From: a virus
Length of the DNA: 46,849 nucleotides
Direction: 5' to 3' (one strand)
Virus record (IMG/VR): IMGVR_UViG_3300042923_000260
Span: 1-46,849 of that record
The position numbers were made by a program, and so were the translations under genes. The notes below the pieces were generated by a model that was not told where the DNA came from, did not search any database, and worked only from the letters and a program-made list of their open reading frames with translations. Of this stretch, positions 37,302-45,915 are shown piece after piece (position 1 is the stretch's first letter; the number at the start of each line of letters is the position of its first letter).

Positions 37302-38312
37302 CTAGGCCAAGAGAGTGCCGGACAATCCCGGATCTGCTTTCAGGATACCGTTCCAGCGGTTAGGCTTTGCAATCCACCGGCTGCGGCCCTTGATGATATT
37401 AGCATCTGTCTTTTCGTCAACATATGAACGCACTGACAACGGAATACGATCCAGGAAGATCAGACCTTCGTACATTTCCATCCATTTCGAATCAGCAAGA
37501 TACCAAGTATCTGTACCAGCAGTGATACCGGATGTGTTGTTCAAATATGGCGACATGATGACATTCCAGCGGCCATACTGAAAGTTAAATGAGTTATTAG
37601 CAGTGTTCGGCATTCCTTCTTCAGCGCCGATTGCATCGAATACCAGCTTTTTGATACGCGCCTTAGATGGGATGATGATCGTGTCCGGGCTCACATCCAT
37701 GATATTGCCGTCATCGTCACGGATATATTGCATAGCTTCTTCGGCCAAGCACAGCGCGTCATAACTGAATGGGTTGGAAATGTAGTTGGATTGCGTTCCA
37801 TAGCCGCCAGTTTTGGAAGGATGTGCCGTATTAAACAAGGAGAGAGCATCTGCACCAGCGATATTGAATACTTTTTGGTTGTTTCCGAATGTCATGGTGG
37901 TTGCAGTACCATTATTCAGGATGCCCAGACCAAATTGTTCCCGGCCCCGGTGATATGATTTCATGAATCCGTATGCTTTTTGCTTAACCTTGCCCATCTT
38001 GGCGTCTTCCACCATAGTTTGGGTAACCGAGAACTGTAGTTTCCATTCATCCGGTTCAATGATGGCTGCATAGCCTTCTTGGAATGAGGATTCAGGGTAT
38101 GCGCCTTGCTCACCCACGGCTTCAAAGTCACCGAGGGATGTTTCGTAAGTATACTTTTCAGCAAAATTGCTGGTTTCGTCCATGCAGAAGATTTTATCAA
38201 TGACGGACTCTTTTTCAAATGCTTCCTTTTGGTCGGTCAACATCATTTTGATAGGTTCCTGCGACTTGCCGAACACGGAATCATTTAGCCCTGCTGCTTT
38301 CGAGAATATCAT
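37302..38312 (-). CDS. Major capsid protein
   Basis: 336 aa, the usual size of an HK97-fold capsid protein without a long delta domain. Features: N-terminal helix; an E-loop-like YETSLGDFEAVGEQGAYPES; a long spine helix (VKQKAYGFMKSYHRGREQFG); VFNIAGADALSLFNTAHPSK; and A-domain strands (TIIIPSKARIKKLVFDAIG, GRWNVIMSPYLN, WYLADSKWMEMYEGLIFLDR). Its order after scaffold and decoration protein is classical. The N-terminus shows no protease cleavage pattern that I can identify. Confidence 0.9.
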   Translation of the reverse strand: MIFSKAAGLNDSVFGKSQEPIKMMLTDQKEAFEKESVIDKIFCMDETSNFAEKYTYETSLGDFEAVGEQGAYPESSFQEGYAAIIEPDEWKLQFSVTQTMVEDAKMGKVKQKAYGFMKSYHRGREQFGLGILNNGTATTMTFGNNQKVFNIAGADALSLFNTAHPSKTGGYGTQSNYISNPFSYDALCLAEEAMQYIRDDDGNIMDVSPDTIIIPSKARIKKLVFDAIGAEEGMPNTANNSFNFQYGRWNVIMSPYLNNTSGITAGTDTWYLADSKWMEMYEGLIFLDRIPLSVRSYVDEKTDANIIKGRSRWIAKPNRWNGILKADPGLSGTLLA

Positions 38313-38326
38313 CTAAGTTCGCCCCC

Positions 38327-38734
38327 TTATACAAAGCGTCCACTGACATTAGATGTCGTGGTTGCTCCGTCAGTATCGTCAATTTCGAATACGCCAGATG
38401 TTGTTGTCGCTGTAACCTTCAGTCCATCTGTATGAATGGTCACCTTAGCGCCCTTGAGCGTTGCGGCTACCGTTGCGGTAGATTGTGTTGTCCATTCTTG
38501 CAGAGCGTCTACGCGCCATACAGGCAGCGGTGTAACGGATGTCGCTTCAGCTGCTTGAGTACGGACTGCTATAAATTGCGGTTTTGTTGTAGCTCCAACT
38601 TTTGTGAGCCGTCCACTTGTCAGTACCAATCCCTCACCCAATGAAGCCCCTTCAGCGTCTGTCAAAAGCAAATATTCGAAAGGAAGCTCACCCATTCCTG
38701 GGCGCATCTTAGGTCTAAATCCTGGTGCATTCAT
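38327..38734 (-). CDS. Head decoration-like protein
   Basis: 135 aa, beta-rich (EGLVLTSGRLTKVGATTKPQ, then TIHTDGLKVTATTTSGVFEI). It lies between the scaffold and the capsid gene, the usual site of a decoration or head-stabilising protein. The GGAGGG site is good. Confidence 0.7.
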   Translation of the reverse strand: MNAPGFRPKMRPGMGELPFEYLLLTDAEGASLGEGLVLTSGRLTKVGATTKPQFIAVRTQAAEATSVTPLPVWRVDALQEWTTQSTATVAATLKGAKVTIHTDGLKVTATTTSGVFEIDDTDGATTTSNVSGRFV

Positions 38735-38745
38735 GTATAACCCTC

Positions 38746-39729
38746 CTAATTCGCGTGTTTTTTATGCCATGCACGAATCTGTGCATCGGTTTTACCTTTG
38801 TTGAGCGCTCTGTAAGCTCTCATGGTTTCTTCGTCGATCTCCACATGGTCCACTTCACCGCCGGTTGATGCGTTCGGGGCAAGGTGTTCCTTGCTGTTGA
38901 GCTTGTCCAGTGCTTCTTGCTTGGCAATCTCTTGTACATTCTGTAGCTGACTTTTCATGATCATCTCGAAATGTGCATTGCGGTATGCTGCAAGTGGTGA
39001 AGCTCCACGAGCAATTTCAGCCTTCATGTCTTCGTTAAACAATCGTTGTAGTTCCTCAGGATTTTCTGATGATACCGCCGCTTTGAACTCTGGATAGGTG
39101 TCATATAGCTTTTTCCATCCATCCACCTGTTCTTGTTCAAGGCGTAACTGTTTCTGCTCCATCGTTTCTTGCTTGAGTTGCGGGTACTCCTTCAGCATTT
39201 GGATCTCTTCAGGTGTAAGCCCGGCCTCTTCGTAGCGCTGACGGTCAGCATTTTCTTTCTCACGCTGTAATTGCTGCTCATATTGCTCTACGGTGTATAT
39301 CCCATGGCTCTCACCATATTGCTGGGCAATCAATTCGTCGGCTTTCTTGGCTTTGGCTTCAATCTCGGCAGCGCGCGCTTTCTCTGCCTCTAATTGCTTC
39401 CGCATCTCCTGGAAAGCTTTATTGGTATCTGAGTCCTGTTTTGGTTTCTCTACCGGATCGGCGACATCCGGTGTTGCAGCCTGTTTAGAGTCCGTTTCAG
39501 GATCAGTTGATGGTGTTTCAGTTGTTTCAGTTGGTGTAGCCGGTTCCTCTTGCTTCTGAGTACTCATGTATTTGCTCATTTTCTGGTCAAATTCATTCAT
39601 ATCCTCAGCATAATCTGGGCTATCTTCTAGGTCTGGCGTGCCATCACCAGCGAAGTGTTGCAGATTAAGAGTCAACCGTCTAGGAAGGTCAGCGACTTCT
39701 CCCATTTTGCTGCTTATGTGTTCTGTCAT
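38746..39729 (-). CDS. Scaffold protein
   Basis: 327 aa. The N-terminus has RLTLNLQHFAGDG, a motif found at the start of many Firmicutes phage scaffolds. A T/P/E-rich linker follows (about 60-95), then a long charged coiled coil (about 100-215; AFQEMRKQLEAEKARAAEIE) and a basic helix-turn-helix at the end (MRAYRALNKGKTDAQIRAWH), the usual capsid-binding part. It directs head assembly and leaves before or during packaging. No protease domain is fused to it. Confidence 0.88.
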   Translation of the reverse strand: MTEHISSKMGEVADLPRRLTLNLQHFAGDGTPDLEDSPDYAEDMNEFDQKMSKYMSTQKQEEPATPTETTETPSTDPETDSKQAATPDVADPVEKPKQDSDTNKAFQEMRKQLEAEKARAAEIEAKAKKADELIAQQYGESHGIYTVEQYEQQLQREKENADRQRYEEAGLTPEEIQMLKEYPQLKQETMEQKQLRLEQEQVDGWKKLYDTYPEFKAAVSSENPEELQRLFNEDMKAEIARGASPLAAYRNAHFEMIMKSQLQNVQEIAKQEALDKLNSKEHLAPNASTGGEVDHVEIDEETMRAYRALNKGKTDAQIRAWHKKHAN

Positions 39730-39771
39730 AATTAGTCTCCTTTGGGTTTTTACTGCGATCCCACGCGAATT

Positions 39772-39903
39772 TTACTTTGCTCTCAAATCTCCGCCGGTTG
39801 TCTTCTTCGGCGTACCCTGGTTCTTGATGATTGCGTTAGGTGATTTCACCACGCCGCTCGAAGAGTTAGGGACCTTGTATCCGCCGCCGCCTTTTTCTGC
39901 CAT
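39772..39903 (-). CDS. 43-aa basic late protein
   Basis: ATG at 39903 with AAAGGTGG, stop at 39772. The sequence starts MAEKGGGGYKVPNSSSGVVK and is rich in G, K, S and N, without hydrophobic core. Probably a small DNA-binding or head-internal protein. The 40 bp to the scaffold gene hold only its ribosome binding site. Confidence 0.55.
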   Translation of the reverse strand: MAEKGGGGYKVPNSSSGVVKSPNAIIKNQGTPKKTTGGDLRAK

Positions 39904-39947
39904 GTTGTTCACCACCTTTCAATTGAGTTAGCCCGAAAATCGGCATG

Positions 39948-39978
39948 AAAAAGGACGCCCTACGACTAGGAGCGTCCT
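39948..39978 (-). terminator. Terminator-like hairpin after the portal module
   Basis: On the minus strand AGGACGC (with further pairing) and GCGTCCT, loop of about 13 bp, then five Ts. It lies between the portal-linked CxxC protein and the 43-aa gene, inside the late operon. Confidence 0.8.
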
Positions 39979-39981
39979 GAT

Positions 39982-40176
39982 TTATTCAAATACTTTGTTA
40001 CCAGTGTAATACCACAACCCGTTTGAACCTCGGAACATTATCGGATTCTCACATTCAGTGCATAACACCTCTGTTGAACTCTGTAATTCCTTTTTATATA
40101 CAAATTGTCTTGTGTCACAACATGTGTAAACGGCCATAAAATCAATCAGATTTTCAGTGTTAAGGTTTATTTTCAT
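39982..40176 (-). CDS. Small CxxC protein after the portal gene
   Basis: 64 aa with CC, and CTEC, which may form one zinc site (VYTCCDTRQFVY ... VLCTECENPIMF). The ATG overlaps the portal stop (ATGA). Similar small zinc proteins in phages have no known role. Confidence 0.65.
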   Translation of the reverse strand: MKINLNTENLIDFMAVYTCCDTRQFVYKKELQSSTEVLCTECENPIMFRGSNGLWYYTGNKVFE

Positions 40177-42179
40177 GCTGATTCCTTCTGTGTTCCCGCC
40201 TGTGCAATCTTCGCGGCTTCGATTTGGAGTTTAGCCATGTCTACTGCCTTCTGATGATCTCCATCCTCTTGCGCCTTCTGCTGATCGTACTGTTGTTTCT
40301 GCGCCTCATTTGCTGCCTGTATCGCCTGTGCTTCGGCTTGTGCGTTACTTTGGGATGTCTGTTCCAGTGCTGCTTGAGTCTGCTGGTGTTCACCCATCAG
40401 TTGCTCAAGTTGTTGTTGTAGTTCTGCAATCATCTGATCTTTCTGCGCTGATTCCTCTTGCTGCTGCATCTTCTGGTCCCATTGCTCTTTAATCTTGCTT
40501 GCACTTGGGAATTGCAGTCCCTCCAGGATGGTCCAGAGCTGTTGTACGTCAATAGCTTGGGCTGAGAATAGAGCCATTGTCTGCTCGTACATGAACATTG
40601 GGTCTTTCGGAAGCCCAAACACGCCATCTGTACCGATCATAAAGTCGGTGTTCCAGTAAAGCTTGCCAGTTTTGTCACGTTGGAGTAGAAGATACTTGTC
40701 AAATTCACCGAAAGAGTCATTGCCGTTTATATCCTGCGCTAGATATGGCCTAATTTCGTCATAAAAGGCTATCTTGTGTTCGAAGATGATCTCAAATAAC
40801 TCCTTGTAGTGGACCATCTTGTTGAACATCTTGGATTGCAGCCGCCCAGAGGCTTGTTGAACCTGTATCTGTTTGGCCCTGCCGCTCGTTGCCGTGGTAT
40901 CCTCTTTTCCCTGAAAGCTATTGGTGATGCCTAGCATGGATTGAGCGATTGCATACTGCTCTTGGCAGAACTGAATGTCCTTGCTAATGTCTGCGGTAAG
41001 GTCCAGTGTTTCAATGGCTGCAAGCTGCTGAGGTGTGCCTCTAATCACTTGGTATATCTCGTCTGTGATCTTCAGCCGGTCATGATCCTCTAGGGCCTTA
41101 ATGATTGAGCCGCCTTTGATGACCTTCTCTTCCATCTTGTGCACTACACGTTTGATAGAGTCCTGTTGATCCCGGATGATATCAAGGTCACTCTGACCAC
41201 CAAAGCTAAAGTTCTTCGGCACATTGATCCGAACACTAACTGGGTAACGCTGTGGAATGAAGTAAGGAACGGTTTCTCCTGCTCGGGCGATCAATTGACC
41301 ATTTGCGTCAGCAATATCGCGGTCCAACTTTTCGGTTTCCATCAGTGAACCATCTGCATTCCGACGGTAGAAGAACTTTGGTAGGTCCTCAAGCTCTGTG
41401 TCATTGATCCACACATACTTGCAGATGTCGTTATCCTCGTCCTTGTACCAGCACACAATCTCTGTCAGCGGTTCCTCTTCGGTCTCACTGGCTGAGCTTC
41501 GCACTGTCGCAGAGCCTGAAGCGTTCTGGTCGGTATCAAACAGCCGTGTGTTCTCTGGATACTGTTCCTCTTCTCCTGATAGGTCCTTTTTGTACCGACG
41601 CTTAACGTAGTCTTTAGTGACATCTGATAGCACAAAAAAGTAATCCATCTTTTGCAGGTTGTATACCTTAGGCTGTGTGACCAGTTGCTTCGGGTGACGT
41701 CCTATAAGCTCTATTTCGCCTCTGTACAGGTGATGCTTGTAGTTGGGGTTCCAAGCTACCTCAATCAGCGAGAACCCTTGCAGCGGCGTTATACGCTCGT
41801 TCTTGTCGTTTATGGAGTCAATTTCCGACTCTTTTAGGTCATTACCGATGCTGTCAGCGATCATAGTCGCCTGTTTTTCAAATCCCTCACGCTTACTTTT
41901 ACAGGTTGGCATGGGGATTTGGTTGTTCACCTGTGATTCAATGAACTCAAAGGTGATGTTCCATATGTTATTGGACATTTTAGTTGGTATCTTTGAAGAA
42001 TTGATGTTCTTATCAACCTTCCGGTCGCCCAGATAGAGGTATTCTCGCTCGTCCATAAGCGATATGTTCTGACCACTCTTAGCAGCTTCTAACCTTTCCT
42101 GCCACTGTATGAGCTTCTTTGGTCGCTGCGCTTTGACTACGGTCTTTTTCACCTTTTTAATCACATCCTTTATGCCCAT
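40173..42179 (-). CDS. Portal protein, P22-like
   Basis: 668 aa, a length typical of podovirus portals of the P22 type. The stem and clip core includes SKIPTKMSNNIWNITFEFIE, QGFSLIEVAWNPNYKHHLYR and a long basic helix region (IIRDQQDSIKRVVHKMEEKV). The segment TSGRAKQIQVQQASGRLQSK is the conserved crown-proximal helix. Residues about 570-668 are a Q/A-rich coiled coil that would form a barrel. It makes the dodecameric ring for packaging and DNA exit, and is encoded 4 bp after TerL. Confidence 0.9.
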   Translation of the reverse strand: MGIKDVIKKVKKTVVKAQRPKKLIQWQERLEAAKSGQNISLMDEREYLYLGDRKVDKNINSSKIPTKMSNNIWNITFEFIESQVNNQIPMPTCKSKREGFEKQATMIADSIGNDLKESEIDSINDKNERITPLQGFSLIEVAWNPNYKHHLYRGEIELIGRHPKQLVTQPKVYNLQKMDYFFVLSDVTKDYVKRRYKKDLSGEEEQYPENTRLFDTDQNASGSATVRSSASETEEEPLTEIVCWYKDEDNDICKYVWINDTELEDLPKFFYRRNADGSLMETEKLDRDIADANGQLIARAGETVPYFIPQRYPVSVRINVPKNFSFGGQSDLDIIRDQQDSIKRVVHKMEEKVIKGGSIIKALEDHDRLKITDEIYQVIRGTPQQLAAIETLDLTADISKDIQFCQEQYAIAQSMLGITNSFQGKEDTTATSGRAKQIQVQQASGRLQSKMFNKMVHYKELFEIIFEHKIAFYDEIRPYLAQDINGNDSFGEFDKYLLLQRDKTGKLYWNTDFMIGTDGVFGLPKDPMFMYEQTMALFSAQAIDVQQLWTILEGLQFPSASKIKEQWDQKMQQQEESAQKDQMIAELQQQLEQLMGEHQQTQAALEQTSQSNAQAEAQAIQAANEAQKQQYDQQKAQEDGDHQKAVDMAKLQIEAAKIAQAGTQKESA

Positions 42180-42183
42180 CGTA

Positions 42184-43905
42184 TCAACCTACTTTCAATC
42201 CCCATTTATCAGCGAGATACTTTTTCATGTCCGGCGCTGCCTTGCGGTAATCCTCTTGCAGATCCTCCGGCAAGTCTTTAATGCTTGGCTGCGCTTTAGG
42301 AATAAGCGCGGTCTGCTGCCCTCTGATCGCCAGTGTGATTGCCAGTGACATCACCAAGTCATCATGTTCACCTGGCATTGCTTCCGGCCTTCCTTGCTTG
42401 TTCTTCACAAACTTGAGCATTTCCTTAAGCGTGCCTATATGGTTAATGAGGTGTATGTGTTCCCTCACGTACTCCACAAGCTCCGATATGATCACGTTCC
42501 GGTTTGTCAGCCCTGTAACCCATCCAAACACCATCTTAATGTCCTTGCTGATCGTGTGGATGTCTTGGCGCATGTACAATCGTGGGTAGTTCATCTTTTC
42601 AAGGTTGATGATAATGCCCGGGTTAAAGTTTACCTCCGGTCCCAGCAGCGCCTTGTTATAGTACATGCCGAATTTGTATAGCTCTTCAGCGTACATATCA
42701 ACGTCCATATGACCGTGTAAGACTGCCACTTGCTCAAGGGTGATATTGTCCAGCATGTGCGCTCCGTCGAAGTCACCGCCCTCCACGCCTTGTGCAACGT
42801 CGTTACCGCTGATGTATGGCCTATCCGGTTCTGGATGTTTAAATATGGTGATCCATCCGTGATCATCAGGAACAAACACCAGTTTCTTTTCTCCTTCACC
42901 TACGTACTTCAGACTGCCACGCTCACCAATTGGGTTAGCTTCCAACTCTCTCACACGCTTGATGATGATCTCATTGTTGAACACTGGTGTACCCGTGGTA
43001 AGGAAAGCCTCCATTGCGTTACACGGATACTCTTGCTTAAACAGATTTTCATCACCGTTGAGCTTATCCTTAATGGTGTTGCGTCTCCATTGCAGCTGGT
43101 CCAGATCAAGGTTATACGACTCTTGGATGTCTCGCTCATAAGGTGTGAGTTCAAAACCCGTGTATGGTGCTCTGTACCTCGGGTTCTCAAACCACGCTAC
43201 GAACAGAGGTACAAAGTTATTGTTCCGGCGCTCTGCGTTGTCCCAAAGCTCCTGGAAGTAATTCATACCCTTTGCTGTGGACTCAACAATAACGATAGCG
43301 CCAAAGTCTGGGACAGACTGCATGATGGAGGTCATTGTCTCTTCCGGTTTGTCCCACTTGGCAAGCTCCGAGATATGCAGATAGTTGATGGTGTACGATG
43401 AACCGGCATTCAGATTCTTGGCTGTTTCCACTAGGAATTTATTCTGTAGCCCCGGATCGTTGTCTCTGCTAATCTCCTTAGAATCATCAAATCGTGGGTT
43501 TTCGAACAATATACCTTTACCTCTGGATGGACGGCGCTTCGGTTTAATGACCTGTGGCAGATACTTATAGAATCGGTCCGACATGTCGTTGATGGTGACC
43601 GCTGAATCCTCGTCAAATGAAACGATCATGGCCACTTTGTTAAAGCTGAAGTTCAGGTCATGAAAAAACACGCCCTCCGTGGCTGTGCTGAAGCCAAGCT
43701 GACGCGCTTTTAGGATGATGATGTATAATGTCCTCCGTTTTGATTCGTCCGGCTCTGCTGCCTTCCAGTCCTCTATGATACCGATTAGTCTATCCTGTGC
43801 CTCATTGGTTTGGAATGGTACGATCTGCGCTTCCTTGTTGCGAATCTTCAGGCACTTGGTGAAGTACGTCCGGTAGCTATCCTTTAACACCTTAAGTGTG
43901 CTCAT
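42184..43905 (-). CDS. terL: Terminase large subunit
   Basis: 573 aa. The ATPase has an adenine-binding stretch (VPFQTNEAQDRLI), Walker A-like ILKARQLGFSTATEG, Walker B AIVIVESTAKG with the coupling region after it. The nuclease domain has GNDVAQGVEGGDFDGAHM (first Asp), LGPEVNFNPG (Glu) and GEHDDLVMSLAITLA (last acidic pair). It packages DNA through the portal and cuts it. The overlap with TerS is 4 bp. Intact and full length. Confidence 0.94.
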   Translation of the reverse strand: MSTLKVLKDSYRTYFTKCLKIRNKEAQIVPFQTNEAQDRLIGIIEDWKAAEPDESKRRTLYIIILKARQLGFSTATEGVFFHDLNFSFNKVAMIVSFDEDSAVTINDMSDRFYKYLPQVIKPKRRPSRGKGILFENPRFDDSKEISRDNDPGLQNKFLVETAKNLNAGSSYTINYLHISELAKWDKPEETMTSIMQSVPDFGAIVIVESTAKGMNYFQELWDNAERRNNNFVPLFVAWFENPRYRAPYTGFELTPYERDIQESYNLDLDQLQWRRNTIKDKLNGDENLFKQEYPCNAMEAFLTTGTPVFNNEIIIKRVRELEANPIGERGSLKYVGEGEKKLVFVPDDHGWITIFKHPEPDRPYISGNDVAQGVEGGDFDGAHMLDNITLEQVAVLHGHMDVDMYAEELYKFGMYYNKALLGPEVNFNPGIIINLEKMNYPRLYMRQDIHTISKDIKMVFGWVTGLTNRNVIISELVEYVREHIHLINHIGTLKEMLKFVKNKQGRPEAMPGEHDDLVMSLAITLAIRGQQTALIPKAQPSIKDLPEDLQEDYRKAAPDMKKYLADKWGLKVG

Positions 43906-44291
43906 TCGATCAGATCCCTGAGTTGATCCTCAAACGAAGACCGAACATCTGCTACAACCTGTTCTACTGGTTTGTACCCACCACGATCAAGGATATCCTT
44001 AGCTGCGGCTATCCGGTCCTTGTCCATTGCGTCAGGCTTCAACATGATCTCTTTCAGCACCTTATATGCCTCAACAGCGTCCTCAGCAAAGATTTGACGC
44101 AAGTCTCTGTTAAGGTTCTGTTCAGTTTTGTTGAGATATTGTTGAACTTCAACACTCTTCAACAAACGACTGCCCTGACTGTATGCCGTTTTCTCACTGT
44201 ACCCTGCTGCTATGGCAGCCTTGGTTGCATTGTTGCCATTCTTTAGATACTCCGTGACGAATATCATCATCTGCGGTCTCAAGTCTGCCAT
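43902..44291 (-). CDS. terS: Terminase small subunit
   Basis: 129 aa from ATG 44291 (GGGGGTG 6 bp upstream; an in-frame GTG nine bases earlier sits within that site). The helix-turn-helix typical of TerS is GNNATKAAIAAGYSEKTAYS, followed by QGSRLLKSVEVQQYL and a central helix. It recognises the packaging site, which would be expected in or near this gene. Confidence 0.9.
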   Translation of the reverse strand: MADLRPQMMIFVTEYLKNGNNATKAAIAAGYSEKTAYSQGSRLLKSVEVQQYLNKTEQNLNRDLRQIFAEDAVEAYKVLKEIMLKPDAMDKDRIAAAKDILDRGGYKPVEQVVADVRSSFEDQLRDLIE

Positions 44292-44304
44292 TGTGTTCAC
44301 CCCC

Positions 44305-44556
44305 TCATAGCTGTTTTAACATATCTGCGCCTTGCATGGCCTTTGTTAACTCGATTGCATGTTTAAGCGTTGCTTGATCCACTTTGTATCTTTGATATTC
44401 ATGATACGTATATGCAATCCTTTCTGCTTGTTCAGCAGTTAAGGTGATTCCGTCAATGGTGTATTCTTCTGTGTCGTATTTAACCGTTACTGGCATTAAC
44501 TCTTTATATGATCCTATCTCTACTTGTCCATTCCATGGTTTCATTTTACCGTCCAT
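44305..44556 (-). CDS. Hypothetical protein upstream of terS
   Basis: 83 aa from ATG 44556, with GGGAGGTG before it; the leader GTGAACACAATG is identical to that of terS. The protein is acidic, mixed alpha/beta (YDTEEYTIDGITLTAEQAER) and possibly a small regulator. Unknown. Confidence 0.6.
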   Translation of the reverse strand: MDGKMKPWNGQVEIGSYKELMPVTVKYDTEEYTIDGITLTAEQAERIAYTYHEYQRYKVDQATLKHAIELTKAMQGADMLKQL

Positions 44557-44571
44557 TGTGTTCACCTCCCT

Positions 44572-44745
44572 CTAATCAGAATCCGTTCCTTCAATCTTGT
44601 ATCCACTGCATGTGTTACACCGATTGTCTATCAGCACCAAGTTTGTGCCATCGTAGAATTTAATGTTTATGTTTCCTCCGACATTCTCCACAAGCTCTAT
44701 GCTTTTGCCTTCGTGCTGCTTAATTATCTGATGTGCATCCATCAT
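44572..44745 (-). CDS. 57-aa hypothetical protein with CxxC
   Basis: ATG at 44745 (a second ATG follows directly and is better spaced from GGTG). It starts MMDAHQIIKQHEGKSIELVE and ends with CNTCSGYKIEG. One CxxC pair only. Stop at 44572, 16 bp before the next start. Confidence 0.55.
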   Translation of the reverse strand: MMDAHQIIKQHEGKSIELVENVGGNINIKFYDGTNLVLIDNRCNTCSGYKIEGTDSD

Positions 44746-44824
44746 TTCACCAACTTTCTGCTGTATTTACGATATAACCCCCGCAATTTCGGAGACTCAC
44801 TATTCCTGTAACAACGTATTTAAG

Positions 44825-45031
44825 TCACCTTTGTTTGATACTACCATGGTTTTTACCTTGTATATGGACATGTGTGTCAGTGATAACAACCTTGCAGCCA
44901 CATTTACATTCCCTGCTGAACTTGTCTTCCGTGATTTCAAGCTTTCCTTCACCGTTTCCAACATTGGCATTACCGCAGTCTGGGCATGATTGATACTCTT
45001 CCATCAGTTTCATCGCTTCTGTTATCTTCAC
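44825..45031 (-). CDS. DUF3797-like zinc-ribbon protein
   Basis: 68 aa from GTG 45031. It has EAMKLMEEYQSCPDCGN, GNGEGKLEITEDKFSRECKC and GCKVVI. The CPDC and CKC/GC pairs form a zinc ribbon, and the whole matches the DUF3797 family of phage proteins. Function unknown. Confidence 0.75.
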   Translation of the reverse strand: MKITEAMKLMEEYQSCPDCGNANVGNGEGKLEITEDKFSRECKCGCKVVITDTHVHIQGKNHGSIKQR

Positions 45032-45167
45032 TGTCTATCTCACCACCTCTATAAAGATCAATACCATGAATATGAGTGTTATAGCTAAATATCGTTCTGA
45101 ATGCCTCAACCTGTTCCGGCCTCGCTTCGCTTAGTATTTCGGTCGTCTCGATGGCGCTGCGCGCAAA

Positions 45168-45194
45168 ACACAAAGACCGGCTATATGCCGGCCT
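45168..45194 (-). terminator. Terminator-like hairpin at the start of the late operon
   Basis: On the minus strand GGCCGGC, loop ATATA, GCCGGTC, then TTTGTGTTTT. It lies at the end of the 115-aa gene. The 130 bp between it and the DUF3797 gene show no gene that I can support. Confidence 0.65.
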
Positions 45195-45525
45195 CTACTT
45201 TATATTGCTTCAATGCATCGCTAATTTCCATGTGGACATCGTGACCAGATTTTTGTGCTTCAAACAGAATGTAAAGGTAATTTGCTATTTCACTCTTTTT
45301 ATCAAATGCAGTTGCTTGCTGGAAACTCATAGTATCCAATAGTCCAGAAACTGTATTTCCTGATGTTGAATGTTTTATGTCATCAAACAAGTTTACATGT
45401 TGACCAGTATACTCGGTAGAAATGTAGCAAGTCCCATCTTGTGCAATGCATACTGTTCCTCTGTCTAATTGCAATGTGATTGTTTCGTCGTGTTCATTCA
45501 ATCCAATCAATGTTGTTTTCTCCAT
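45181..45525 (-). CDS. Hypothetical protein after the leader RNA
   Basis: About 114 aa from ATG 45525 (GAGG 9 bp upstream); the frame extends eleven codons further to 45558. It contains a beta-rich N-half (TIGLNEHDETITLQLDRGT-like) and a helical C-half (EIANYLYILFEAQKSGHDVH). It is bounded on both sides by terminators, so expression may depend on readthrough of the first. Family unknown. Confidence 0.6.
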   Translation of the reverse strand: MEKTTLIGLNEHDETITLQLDRGTVCIAQDGTCYISTEYTGQHVNLFDDIKHSTSGNTVSGLLDTMSFQQATAFDKKSEIANYLYILFEAQKSGHDVHMEISDALKQYKVEAGI

Positions 45526-45557
45526 CTTCATCATCCTCATCATATTTTTGTAAAACA

Positions 45558-45588
45558 CAAAAAGAGCAACGGCGACATACCGTTACTC
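45558..45588 (-). terminator. Strong terminator ending the leader RNA
   Basis: On the minus strand GAGTAACGG, loop TATGTCG, CCGTTGCTC, then five Ts. Eight of nine pairs match. It lies about 320 bp downstream of the TATAAT box at 45910. Confidence 0.88.
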
Positions 45589-45904
45589 TCTCTGCCGACC
45601 GGGATATCCCGACCCCTGTTTGATGTGGGAGAGGAATTTCACCTCACAAAGATGCGCTCTCGCAATTCATCCACCGAAAACCTTGCGGCAAGGGTGCGTT
45701 TTGTTCCGCCACCACATCATATATGCTAACCACCCTGTCGAAGGTTGCGCTGAGCAGCATGCGCTAATTGGGTGGGTGTTGCTAAAAGGTAGCGCCAACT
45801 CTCGTTAACGCCAAGGAGGTAGGAGTAAATCATCAGTGAATAAAAGTGAGGAATGGCCGACACTAGGGGCAGTCCGCGCGTCACTGAATGCCGACCCTTC
45901 ACTA
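45558..45904 (-). ncRNA. Structured leader RNA of about 345 nt before the late operon
   Basis: The gap between the late regulator and the next gene has no convincing ORF but many perfect complementary segments. The outer ones are AGTGAA/TTCACT (45898-45903 with 45835-45840), CCACCC/GGGTGG (45770-45775 with 45730-45735) and TGATGTGG/CCACATCA (45712-45719 with 45621-45628). Local ones are GCGCTA/TAGCGC, CCTTG/CAAGG (45681-45693), GAGG/CCTC and the palindrome CGGGATATCCCG (45600-45611). It starts from a perfect -10 box and ends in a strong terminator. A regulated late leader or a trans-acting RNA are both possible. Confidence 0.7.
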
Positions 45905-45909
45905 ATAAC

Positions 45910-45915
45910 ATTATA
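45910..45915 (-). promoter_or_regulatory. -10 box of the leader RNA (candidate late promoter)
   Basis: A perfect TATAAT on the minus strand directly after the stop codon of the late regulator. No clear -35 box is present (best at 17 bp is CAACAA), which suits a promoter that needs an activator. Confidence 0.6.

Noticed and set aside
44970-45173. 67-aa open frame overlapping the DUF3797 gene on the same strand
   Set aside because: No ribosome binding site at the start, 62 bp overlap with a better gene, and it begins inside a terminator-like hairpin.
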